Positions 7,398-14,487 of a DNA stretch of 40,114 nucleotides are shown piece by piece. The notes under the pieces were generated by a model. It ran no database searches. It worked only from the letters and a program-made list of their open reading frames with translations, and was not told the origin of the DNA. Numbering within the stretch: position 1 is the first letter of the stretch; every line of letters starts with the position of its first letter. A program made the position numbers and the translations under genes. Where the stretch lies: positions 1 to 40,114 of the forward strand of contig NZ_JADKMA010000050.1 of NCBI RefSeq assembly GCF_017676365.1, given 5' to 3'. The DNA comes from Streptomyces oryzae (GTDB lineage: Bacteria; Actinomycetota; Actinomycetes; Streptomycetales; Streptomycetaceae).

Positions 7398-7428
7398 TTG
7401 CGCTTTCCGTTGCGTCAACTCCTACGGT
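7398..7428 (+). promoter_or_regulatory. Candidate MerR-type promoter with 19-bp spacer
   Basis: TTGCGC at 7398-7403 and TACGGT at 7423-7428 are separated by 19 bp, the unusually long spacing typical of promoters twisted open by MerR-family activators. It lies 46 bp before the MerR/TipAS start codon. The dyad in the spacer is weak, so this is a tentative autoregulatory promoter. The rest of the 7216-7474 gap shows no clear element. Confidence 0.4.
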
Positions 7429-7474
7429 CGCTTGTGTGGCCGGACGGACCGGCCCGGCGAGGAAGGGTGGGGCC

Positions 7475-8236
7475 ATGGCCTGGTCGATTGCGGACGTGGC
7501 CCGGATGTCCGGGGTGACGTCCCGGACCCTGCGTCACTACGACGAGATCGGGTTGCTTGCTCCCGCGTACATCGGCAGCAACGGCCACCGCTATTACGAG
7601 CAGGCTGGACTGCTGCGGCTGCAGCAGATCCTGCTGATGCGGGAACTGGGCCTGGGCCTGCGGGAGATCGCGGCGGTCTTGGAGCGTCAAGTTGACCAGG
7701 TGGCCGCGCTGCGCGAGCACCAGCGCAGGTTGCTGGCCGAGCGGGACCGCCTCGACGTGCTCGCCCGCACGGTCGCCCGCACCATCGCCGAACTGGAGGA
7801 GGACGAGGAGACACCCGACATGGGAAAGATCAGCAGGCCGGAGAACTTGTTCACTGGCTTTGACACCGCCCGATACGAGTCGCCCGCCCGCGCGCAGTGG
7901 TCCGACCAGGCGCAGCAGTCAGCGCAGTTCGCCGCCACGCTCACCGAGGCGGAGATGGAGCGGCTGCAGGGTGAGGCGACCGCGGCCATGGTCCGTATGG
8001 CCGAGTTCATGCAGGCCGCCACGCCGGTGGCCGACCCCGCAGTGCAGGCCGAGGTCGATGCCCATTACCAGGGCATCTGCCGGATGTGGACCCCGGACGC
8101 GGCCGCGTTCAAGGCCCTGGGGCAGAACTATGTCGACGACGCGCAGTGGCGCGCGGCCTACGACCAGGTCGCTGCCGGGCTGGCCGAATACCAGCGGGAC
8201 GCCATGGTCGCCTACGCCGACGCCCGGCTGAGCTGA
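7475..8236 (+). CDS. MerR-family regulator with TipAS ligand-binding domain
   Basis: A 253-residue protein. Residues 1-70 are the MerR winged helix (WSIADVARMSGVTSRTLRHY, then EIGLLAPAYIGSNGHRYYEQ), 75-115 the dimerising coiled coil, and about 130-250 an all-helical TipAS-type domain (ENLFTGFDTARYESPARAQW, with conserved WSDQAQQSAQ, HYQGICRMWTP and YVDDAQWRAAYDQ segments). In Streptomyces lividans TipAL the domain binds thiopeptide antibiotics; other members bind varied amphipathic drugs, so this is likely a drug-responsive activator. The ATG at 7475 is preceded by GAGGAAGGG. It is divergent from the two-component system and followed by a strong terminator, so it is probably monocistronic. 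The ligand is unknown. Confidence 0.9.
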   Translation: MAWSIADVARMSGVTSRTLRHYDEIGLLAPAYIGSNGHRYYEQAGLLRLQQILLMRELGLGLREIAAVLERQVDQVAALREHQRRLLAERDRLDVLARTVARTIAELEEDEETPDMGKISRPENLFTGFDTARYESPARAQWSDQAQQSAQFAATLTEAEMERLQGEATAAMVRMAEFMQAATPVADPAVQAEVDAHYQGICRMWTPDAAAFKALGQNYVDDAQWRAAYDQVAAGLAEYQRDAMVAYADARLS

Positions 8237-8241
8237 CCAGT

Positions 8242-8281
8242 CGCCTGGTTGCTGGGGGCTGCAGACCCCAGCGACCAGGCG
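8242..8281 (+). terminator. Terminator hairpin after the MerR/TipAS gene
   Basis: A 16-bp stem with one G-T pair: CGCCTGGTTGCTGGGG (8242-8257) pairs with CCCCAGCGACCAGGCG (8266-8281) around an 8-nt loop, six bases after the stop codon. No T tract follows, as often in high G+C actinomycetes. Confidence 0.75.
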
Positions 8282-8373
8282 CCTTCCACCCCGTTCCACG
8301 CCTTGTATCCGCTCCCATCTCCGGCGGTGCCTTCCATACAGTGCGGCACCGCCCCGCCCCTGGAGTGCTCTCT

Positions 8374-8736
8374 GTGATCCCCGCCCACTGGCCCCACCAC
8401 CACCGCCGTGAGGACAACGAACTCCTCGGCTATCTGTGCCCCGTTGAAGACGACCTGGGCCAGTTTGTCCCGGTCACCCTCTTCGGTCACCCGCTGAGCG
8501 GACCAGGCAGCGAGGACCACGCCCGCCAGTGCCTGGACCGCGCCGGACTGGACTACCTAGCCCAGGACTGGCTGCTGTCCCTGCCCGGCCACCCGGATCC
8601 CATCGCCGTTCAGATCGTCGAGGCCACCCCGCGGCAACTTCGGGTGAAGAACATCGACTACGGCTACCCGGACGCGGACATCGGCCACATCTTCGTCCTC
8701 GACACCCCCACCACCGGACAGCTCCACCCGCGCTGA
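8374..8736 (+). CDS. Small hypothetical protein, 120 residues
   Basis: Unrecognised soluble protein beginning VIPAHWPHHHRREDNELLGY. It contains ELLGYLCPVEDDLGQFVPVTLFG, a central DYLAQDWLL segment and the C-terminal stretch IDYGYPDADIGHIFVLDTP. No signal peptide, membrane helix or known catalytic motif is visible; the three early histidines could bind a metal but nothing else supports this. The GTG at 8374 is chosen because GGAG lies eight bases upstream and longer frames run back through the MerR/TipAS gene and its terminator. Codon use is like that of real genes (G/C at third positions). It lies between two terminator-like hairpins (8242-8281 and 8798-8820), so it should be transcribed alone. 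Confidence 0.6.
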   Translation: MIPAHWPHHHRREDNELLGYLCPVEDDLGQFVPVTLFGHPLSGPGSEDHARQCLDRAGLDYLAQDWLLSLPGHPDPIAVQIVEATPRQLRVKNIDYGYPDADIGHIFVLDTPTTGQLHPR

Positions 8737-8797
8737 TCCCGTCTCCCGCAGCCCCGCTGCGACAGCGGATCCCACCGAAAGGTCGACAGCAAAAGCC

Positions 8798-8820
8798 CAG
8801 TGGCGCCAATGGCGCCACTG
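8798..8820. repeat. Perfect 11-bp inverted repeat with single-base centre
   Basis: CAGTGGCGCCA and TGGCGCCACTG flank a single A. It sits 61 bp after the small hypothetical gene and 33 bp before the transposase start. With no loop it would be a poor RNA hairpin but a good protein-binding palindrome; it could be an insertion-sequence end, an operator or a terminator. Confidence 0.6.
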
Positions 8821-8852
8821 CACGACCGTGGACGTTCTCTCCCGGAGATCGC

Positions 8853-9700
8853 GTGCCCGTCCTGCCGTCCAGCCTGCTCGGACCCCTTTGGGACCAGTTC
8901 GCGGTGCTGCTGCCCGAGCACGTCGACACCCACCCGCTGGGCTGTCACAACCCGCGCATCCGCGACCGGATCGTCTTCTGGTACCTGATTGCCGCGCTGG
9001 TGCACGGCTCCGGTGACGAATGGATCGTCGGCCCCGGCTGCCCGGACCGCACCATCCGACGCCGCGTCAACTACCGGTCTCAGTCGCAGCCGGGCATGGC
9101 CGAGAAAATCCACGCGCTCGCTCTGGAAGCGTACGACCGCATGATCGGCCTGGAGCCGGGCGAGCTGTCCGTGGACGGCCGCATGACCAAGGCCCCCTGC
9201 GGCGGAGAGGCCGCCGGGCGCTCGCCGGTGGACCGGGCAAGCAGGACCTGAAGCGCCCGGTGGCCACCGAGGCGCGCGGCATCCCGCTCGGCATCGTGGG
9301 GGCCGGAGCCAACCGCCACGACTCTCCGCTGCTCGTGCCCACCCTGCAAGCCGCAAAGGAACAGGTCGGCGAGCTGCCCAAGCAGGTCAACGTGAACCTG
9401 CATCATGGCTACGACAGCGACAAGACCCGCACCGCCCTGGCGGAACTCGGCTTCACCGGCGAGATTGCCCCCAAGGGCCTACCCGCCCCGATCCAGGCCG
9501 GCAAGCGCTGGGTGGTCGAACGCGGTCACGCGTGGAGGAACGGCTTCGGCAAGCCGCGGCGCTGCACCGAGAAACGCAGCCGCATCGTGGACGTCCACCT
9601 CTACCTGTCCGCCGCGATCGTCACGCTGCGTATGCTGATCCGCCGCGCGACCCCGCTCTACCGCTGGGACGGCCGCCCCACGACCAAGCGCCTGAAGTGA
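8853..9700 (+). pseudogene. DDE transposase (IS5-like), frameshifted
   Basis: The GTG at 8853, seven bases after CGGAG, opens VPVLPSSLLGPLWDQFAVLL and runs with CHNPRIRDRIVFWYLIAALV to LSVDGRMTKAPCGGEAAGRS. One G seems to be missing near 9232-9236; after it the frame resumes KQDLKRPVATEARGIPLGIV and ends at 9700. Catalytic elements are present: Asp in LSVDGRMTK, Asp in LHHGYDSDK, Glu in RWVVERGHAW. Total about 283 codons, a full-length transposase apart from the shift. It differs clearly in sequence from the transposases at 3940 and 34057. No terminal inverted repeats were found. As written the product stops at 9251 and should be inactive. Confidence 0.7.
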
Positions 9701-9787
9701 CGCCTACTGCCGGCCGCTCGAAAACCAAAGGGCGGTCAAGGATGAGGAAGGCCCGTTCAGAGGTGATGAGCGCACGGAACGCGTTCC

Positions 9788-10030
9788 ATGCGCCCTCGGT
9801 ACCCGGCGCCCTACCCGGTGATCGTCGGCGAGCTGAGCGTCAGCGTGCTCCTCGGATTCTCGCTCTTCGGCCTGCTCGCGCCGCACGCAGCGGGATGGCT
9901 GATGCCGTTCTCGCCAGACCAGGCGCATCTGCTCGACACCCCTGGGCCATGTCTCCGTACTGCTGCTCCTTGGGTTCACCGGCATCGACATGGACCTGCG
10001 CGAGCTGAGGGCGTTGGCTCATCCTGTAAC
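9788..10030 (+). pseudogene. Cation/proton antiporter N-terminal remnant
   Basis: The frame from 9788 reads PVIVGELSVSVLLGFSLFGL, then LAPHAAGWLMPFSPDQAHLL, the first two helices of a CPA2/Kef-type sodium or potassium/proton antiporter. An extra C near 9939-9941 shifts the frame; the continuation is GHVSVLLLLGFTGIDMDLRE, the next conserved helix. Similarity ends near 10030. Only the first fifth of such a transporter remains, without a normal start, so it is non-functional. Bases 10031-10159 show nothing recognisable. Confidence 0.6.
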
Positions 10031-10159
10031 TGTGGCGACCTCGCAAGTCTCACTGCCGCGTCCCGCCCATGAAAACACATCGAGCGTGCCACGGAGGAGG
10101 ACCTCGGCCGCAGGGACCTGGCGGAATCGGCCGTGAACAGCTGACCGTGACAAGGATGA

Positions 10160-10202
10160 GCCTCCCGCGGCCAACCGATGCGATCGGATGGCCGCGGGAG
10201 GC
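10160..10202 (-). terminator. Long hairpin terminator at the 3' end of the exporter operon
   Basis: GCCTCCCGCGGCCA (10160-10173) pairs perfectly with TGGCCGCGGGAGGC (10189-10202); inside, CCGAT pairs with ATCGG around GCG, giving a nearly continuous 19-bp stem. It lies 46 bp past the stop codon of the FtsX-type permease and could work in both directions. Confidence 0.75.
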
Positions 10203-10248
10203 CTCTCCTGGCAGCAGCAGGGGGAGACGCCACTGCCAGAGGAAGTGG

Positions 10249-11493
10249 TCAGGCGGTGGCGAGGGCCACTGTCGGGGAGAGCCGGGCCGCCCGCATCGCC
10301 GGGTAGATGCCGGCGATGCTGCCAATGGCCAGCGTCGCGCCGATGGCTCCGCTCAGGGCCCACGGCGGTACGACCGGCGGCCAGTCCCGGTAGAGCGCGA
10401 ACACCATGGTGGCGATCGAGCCCAGAACCGCTCCGACGACACCACCGAGTAGTGACAGCAGCAGCGACTCGACGAGGAACTGGGTGCGCACCTGCCCGCG
10501 TGTGGCGCCGAGCGAGCGGCGCAGGCCAATCTCGCGGCGCCGTTCCAGTACCGAGATCACCATGGTGTTGGCGACCCCGACGCCGCCGACGAGCAGCGCC
10601 ACCGCGCCAAGTCCGAGCAGCAGGCTGGTAAAGGTTCCGGCGGCGGCGGCCTTGGCCGACAGCGCGTCAGAGGGCCGGCTGACCTTCACCTCTTCGGGTT
10701 TCTCGGGACTGACGGTGCGGGGCAGGGCGTTTCGGACCTCTTCCACCGAGGCGTCGCTGGATCGCTCGTAGATCTTCGTGGGATGGGCGTCGAAGTCCAG
10801 GTACTTCTTGGCGGCGTCCCAACCGACCAGGGCCGAGCGGTCAATCTCTGGTGCCAGCGGCAGTGTCTTGAGAACCCCTACCACGGTGAACCAGCGGTTG
10901 GCTATCCACACCTGGTCGCCCACGCGGCGAAGACCGAGCCGCTTGGCCGCCTCAGAACCCAGCACAGTCGCCGGATAGTTGGCGGTCGAGTGGTTCAGCC
11001 AGGCGCCCTTGCTGACCGACCCGTCGAGCGTCTTGAGCAGCTCGGGGGTCGTGGCCTGGACCGCGATGCCCTGTGTGACCTCCTTGGGGATCAGGCTGTT
11101 GCGCCGTACGGTGGTGTCGGTCTTGCCCGTCGCTGACGCGGTCGTGACCGGACCAATCCGCTTGGTCATCGCGACTGACGTCTCCGGCAGCTTGGCGTCT
11201 CCGCCGAAGATGGTCTGGCCCGGCTGCACCGTCAGCATGTTGGTGCCCAGCGAGTCGAGCTGACGCAGCAACTGCTCCTTGCTGGACGAGGAGATTCCGA
11301 TGACGGCCACCATGGTGGCAATGCCGATGGCGATGCCGAGGGCCGATAGCACGACCCTCGTGGGCCGCGACCGCAGCCCGGACAGGCCCACCCGGAAGAC
11401 GTCACTGAGCCCGAGCCGGGCAGGCGACAGTTGCCGCGCAGGCTGCTGCGACTCTCTGGACCCGACGGACGCGGCCCGATCCGCGCCGCTCAT
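10249..11493 (-). CDS. MacB/FtsX-type ABC permease
   Basis: A 414-residue membrane protein of the MacB type without its own ATPase. One membrane helix at about 44-66 (RVVLSALGIAIGIATMVAVI), then a large extracytoplasmic MacB_PCD-like domain (about 70-275), then the FtsX domain with three helices near the C-terminus (FTSLLLGLGAVALLVGGVGV; FLVESLLLSLLGGVVGAVLG; ALSGAIGATLAIGSIAGIYP) and the conserved segment ERRREIGLRRSLGATRGQV. It ends GIYPAMRAARLSPTVALATA as expected. The ATG at 11493 overlaps the stop of the ATPase gene in ATGA. It should pair with the ATPase and the HlyD-like adaptor in a tripartite export or mechanotransmission complex; the substrate may be an antimicrobial peptide, a lipid or a cell-envelope factor. 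Confidence 0.9.
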   Translation of the reverse strand: MSGADRAASVGSRESQQPARQLSPARLGLSDVFRVGLSGLRSRPTRVVLSALGIAIGIATMVAVIGISSSSKEQLLRQLDSLGTNMLTVQPGQTIFGGDAKLPETSVAMTKRIGPVTTASATGKTDTTVRRNSLIPKEVTQGIAVQATTPELLKTLDGSVSKGAWLNHSTANYPATVLGSEAAKRLGLRRVGDQVWIANRWFTVVGVLKTLPLAPEIDRSALVGWDAAKKYLDFDAHPTKIYERSSDASVEEVRNALPRTVSPEKPEEVKVSRPSDALSAKAAAAGTFTSLLLGLGAVALLVGGVGVANTMVISVLERRREIGLRRSLGATRGQVRTQFLVESLLLSLLGGVVGAVLGSIATMVFALYRDWPPVVPPWALSGAIGATLAIGSIAGIYPAMRAARLSPTVALATA

Positions 11494-12206
11494 GCCGACA
11501 CCTCTTCCCATGCCGCGGTCTGATTGCGTCCGGTGCCCGCGCCGCCGTCCGTGACGAGGTGACCGTCGCGGACCCGGACCTGACGGGGCGCCCACTGCGC
11601 GATGTCCTGGTCGTGCGTGATGATCGCGATGGTGGTTCCGGAGCGGTGCAGGTCACTCAATACGCCCAGCACTTCCGAGCCGGCAGCGGTGTCGAGATTC
11701 CCGGTTGGCTCGTCCGCGAGCAGCAGATCGGGTTCCCCGGCCACCGCCCTGGCGACCGCCACCCGCTGGCGTTCTCCCCCGGAGAGCTGGTTCGGGCGGT
11801 GTCCGAGGCGGTGGCCCAGGCCGACCCGTTCCAGGGCGGCACGTGCGAGCTTGCGCCGCTTGGACAGGGAGATCCCACCGTAGAGGAGTCCGTCGGCCAC
11901 GTTGTCGAGGGCGCTGACGCCGTCGGCGAGATGGAAGGACTGAAACACGAATCCGATGTGCCGGGCGCGCAGCGCGGACAGTTCGCGGTCCGACAGTTTG
12001 GCGACGTCGTACCCGGTGATCTCCACGCGGCCGGTGGACGGACGGTCCAGAGTGCCGATCAGGTTGAGCAGAGTGCTCTTCCCCGAGCCGGACGGCCCGA
12101 CGATGGCGGTCAGTTCACCCGGTTCGATCACCAGGTCCACCCCGCGCAGTGCCTTGACGCCGCCCGGGTACGCCTTGGTCACGCCGGTCAGCTCGACAAT
12201 GTTCAT
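11490..12206 (-). CDS. MacB/LolD-type ABC transporter ATPase
   Basis: A 238-residue ATPase with all motifs: Walker A GPSGSGKST (K43), Q loop in VFQSFHL, signature LSGGERQRVAVARA, Walker B LLLADEP followed by TGNLD typical of the MacB/LolD/FtsE group, and switch His in IITHDQ. The last 20 residues (GGAGTGRNQTAAWEEVSA) are variable. It is the third gene of a four-gene operon; its ATG overlaps the adaptor stop codon (ATGA) and its own stop overlaps the permease start the same way. It powers the FtsX-type permease. Confidence 0.95.
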   Translation of the reverse strand: MNIVELTGVTKAYPGGVKALRGVDLVIEPGELTAIVGPSGSGKSTLLNLIGTLDRPSTGRVEITGYDVAKLSDRELSALRARHIGFVFQSFHLADGVSALDNVADGLLYGGISLSKRRKLARAALERVGLGHRLGHRPNQLSGGERQRVAVARAVAGEPDLLLADEPTGNLDTAAGSEVLGVLSDLHRSGTTIAIITHDQDIAQWAPRQVRVRDGHLVTDGGAGTGRNQTAAWEEVSA

Positions 12207-13333
12207 GAGCTGGGCACCCCGACCTTCGTCCCTTCGCTGATGCCGGAGCCGGAGATCTCAACCCGTCCGCCGCCATAAGTGCCGGTCTTCACGGGCACGA
12301 CGTCCTTCCGTGTGCCCTTGACGACCTCCACTCCGAAGCCGCCCTCGCGCAGCGCGAGCAGCGCCTCGATGGGTACGGACAGCACGTCCTTGGCACGCTC
12401 GCTCTCCAGCTTGACGGTGACCGGTGCCTGGTCGATGCTGCCGCTCTTCTTGGTGGACAGCTTGATGTCGACGTCGATGGTTGACTTGCCCTTCTCCTTG
12501 CCGGCCTTGGCTACCTTGCCCACCAACGTGATCTTTCCCTTGACCTCTTTGCCGTCGGGCAGAGTGACGCCGACCGTGGCGCCTTTTTTGGCCGTGTTCT
12601 GCTTGGCGGGGTCCAGATCGACGTGGACGGTCGGCTCGGTACCGGTCACCGTCAGAGCCTTCGCGCCGACGCCGACCCTGCCGCCCTTGTCCACAGCCAC
12701 CTCGCTGACCCGCAGCGGCCCGGACTCGAACACCACCTGGGAGGCGTCGACGGTACCCGTCTCCTTCAGTCCCACGTCCTGCTGCCACTCCTTGACAGCG
12801 TCGGCTGTCGTGGAGGTGAACTCCTTGTCGACCGTGAGGGCATCGCCATAACCGAGGACCTTGAGGTTGGTCTCCAGCGCCTTCACGTCGGCGCCTTTGA
12901 CGCCCTCTTTCAAGGTCCGGTAGAGCGGCAGGGATCCGTACATGAGGGTGACCGGCTTGTTGTCGATCTTGAACAGAGACTTGCCGCGGGTGATAGTTGT
13001 GCCCTCGGACGGGACCCAGGTGACGACCCCGTTCGCGGTCGCCGAGATCGACTGCTCACCGGCGTAGGTCAGCTTCCCGTCGACGGACTCCGTCTCGACG
13101 ACGTCTCCCCGGGTGACCGGTGCCGTCGCGGTGGCCGTCTCCTCAGCGTGGTCTGTCGACGCGCCGTCCTTCTGCAAGGTCAGGGCGGCGGTCGCCGCGC
13201 CGGCCACGGCGACGACCAGCATGACCGCGATCAGGACGACGCGGCCGCTCCTGCGCCGCCGCCCGGGATCCTCCGGTCCGGAGCTCTCCGTGCCGTTCGG
13301 GGACGACTCATGGGTGGTGTCCGAGGTGCTCAT
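12203..13333 (-). CDS. HlyD-like adaptor with peptidoglycan-binding domain
   Basis: A 376-residue membrane-anchored protein: a short basic cytoplasmic segment (RRRR at 25-28), one membrane helix at about 31-53, then an outer part. That part contains a beta/lipoyl-like segment (SISATANGVVTWVPSEG, TTITRGKSLFKIDN), a PG_binding_1-type insert (about 136-190: YRTLKEGVKGADVKALETNL to AVKEWQQDVG) and a second beta segment with VPIEALLALREGGFGVEVV near the end, as in membrane fusion proteins. Such adaptors occur with MacB-type permeases in Gram-positive bacteria. The ATG at 13333 overlaps the stop of the lipoprotein gene in ATGA; the longer open frame would run through that gene. It probably links the transporter to the cell wall. 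Confidence 0.85.
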   Translation of the reverse strand: MSTSDTTHESSPNGTESSGPEDPGRRRRSGRVVLIAVMLVVAVAGAATAALTLQKDGASTDHAEETATATAPVTRGDVVETESVDGKLTYAGEQSISATANGVVTWVPSEGTTITRGKSLFKIDNKPVTLMYGSLPLYRTLKEGVKGADVKALETNLKVLGYGDALTVDKEFTSTTADAVKEWQQDVGLKETGTVDASQVVFESGPLRVSEVAVDKGGRVGVGAKALTVTGTEPTVHVDLDPAKQNTAKKGATVGVTLPDGKEVKGKITLVGKVAKAGKEKGKSTIDVDIKLSTKKSGSIDQAPVTVKLESERAKDVLSVPIEALLALREGGFGVEVVKGTRKDVVPVKTGTYGGGRVEISGSGISEGTKVGVPSS

Positions 13334-13860
13334 GAAGGCCCCATCTGCATCGAACCGGGCAGATACTTCTGGCACGTCTTTTGAGCCTTCTTGGCCTTCG
13401 CCTGGGAGCCCTCGGGAACCTGCATCTTCAGACCCTCGCCGGGGTTAGGGTCGGGAATGTTGACGCCGTTCTTGCGCATGCACTGCGCGAACTTGACCAT
13501 CTGGTCGTGGGCCTTGCTGTCATTCGCGTCGGCATCAGATGGCGCGGCGTCCTGCATGTACTTCTGGCACTTCTTCGCCGCCTCCTCCAACTTGTTCTTG
13601 CCGGGGCCGCCACTGCCGGTGACCCGGAGCGGCTGGCCCGGCTCGGGGTCCTTGACGTCGACGCCGTTCTTGCGCATGCACTGCGCGTACTTGAGCTGCG
13701 CCTCCCGGGCGTCCCCCGACTTGCCGGGCTTTGCGGCCCCGGCGGAGTCTTTCCCCTTGTCGGCGCTAGCCACGCCGCCATCCCCGCTGTTGCTGCTGCA
13801 CGCGGACAGCGACAGCGCGATCGGGATGACAGCCATCACTGCCACGTAACGGATCCTCAC
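13330..13860 (-). CDS. Secreted lipoprotein with two CMRKNG repeats
   Basis: A 176-residue lipoprotein. The signal peptide ends at the lipobox SLSAC with C21 as the acylated residue. After a Gly/Ser/Lys linker come two homologous units: KYAQCMRKNGVDVKDPEPG ... KKCQKYM and KFAQCMRKNGVNIPDPNPG ... KTCQKYL. Each has two cysteines about 40 residues apart that could form a disulfide. The family is unnamed as far as I can tell, though proteins with this CMRxNG motif are known beside MacAB-like operons in actinobacteria. The GTG at 13860 follows GGAGG by eight or nine bases. It is the first gene of the four-gene operon; a small hairpin (CCGAGGC/GCCTCGG, 13876-13894) lies just upstream in the leader or promoter. 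It may deliver or sense the exported substrate at the outer membrane face. Confidence 0.8.
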   Translation of the reverse strand: MRIRYVAVMAVIPIALSLSACSSNSGDGGVASADKGKDSAGAAKPGKSGDAREAQLKYAQCMRKNGVDVKDPEPGQPLRVTGSGGPGKNKLEEAAKKCQKYMQDAAPSDADANDSKAHDQMVKFAQCMRKNGVNIPDPNPGEGLKMQVPEGSQAKAKKAQKTCQKYLPGSMQMGPS

Positions 13861-14020
13861 GGTCCCACCTCCTCACCGAGGCTCCCTGCCTCGGCGGAGT
13901 CCAGTGGATCAGCCTCCTGATTAGCCCGAGATTAACTGGAACCGGACCTGCCGCGACCGAGGTCGGGTGTCAGGCTCTTCGCCCATATGCGTGGGCTGGC
14001 TCGTGTCATGAGACGACGAA

Positions 14021-14081
14021 CGCCGCACCCCCGTAGTTTCTGGATCGCCAAGAACAGGAAGCTACGGACGGGAGTGCGGCG
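14021..14081 (+). repeat. Inverted repeat before the ISL3-type remnant
   Basis: CGCCGCAC (14021-14028) pairs with GTGCGGCG (14074-14081) and CCGTAG (14031-14036) with CTACGG (14062-14067). The right arm includes the end of a GGGAG ribosome site (14070-14074) and the first base of the GTG start at 14081. Bases 13932-14020, upstream of the exporter operon, show no gene. Confidence 0.6.
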
Positions 14082-14283
14082 TGTCATTGGGCACCGTATG
14101 TGCTCGGGCGGCCGAGGTCGTCGAGCGGACGGTGGTCGAGGAGGTCTATGTTCACCCGGTGGAACCCGTGAAGGTCGTCTCGGTGCGGCCGGACCGGCGG
14201 TGGCAGCGCAGGCCGAGATGAGGAGTGTGCCGGGAGCGGGCGCCGTTGTACGACCGGGGGCACCGGGACACCACCGCCCGTGA
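14081..14283 (+). pseudogene. ISL3-type transposase N-terminal remnant
   Basis: From a GTG at 14081, six bases after GGGAG, the frame reads VVERTVVEEVYVHPVEPVKV and VVSVRPDRRWQRRPR, then hits TGA at 14219-14221. Read past this stop it continues GVCRERAPLYDRGHRD, so TGA stands where the zinc-finger Cys (TGC) of an RCGxC motif is expected in ISL3-type transposases. Nothing of the catalytic core follows. A dead fragment of an insertion sequence. Confidence 0.5.
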
Positions 14284-14420
14284 AGCTGCCGGATCATCCG
14301 GCTTACCAGCAGATCATGGCGGTGTTCGCCGCAGCCGACGCCCCGCTGCGGGCGCGGGCGGTCTGCGAGGCGATGGACCTGGAGATCGCACCCAACAACG
14401 TCAACAGGGGCATTTCAATG
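14280..14420 (+). pseudogene. Winged-helix-like gene fragment
   Basis: A frame beginning KLPDHPAYQQIMAVFAAADA and PLRARAVCEAMDLEIAPNNV reads like one helix-turn-helix unit of a Streptomyces hypothetical protein similar in style to the C-terminal part of the gene at 4710-5243. After NNVN the sequence becomes unlike a protein and no proper end is seen. It abuts the 3' end of the PLP enzyme gene on the other strand. Confidence 0.4.
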
Positions 14421-14487
14421 CCGCTCGACAACACGTCGCCAACCGCGCACTCATCGCCCGCGTCAACACCGCCCAGGACCTGGTGAC

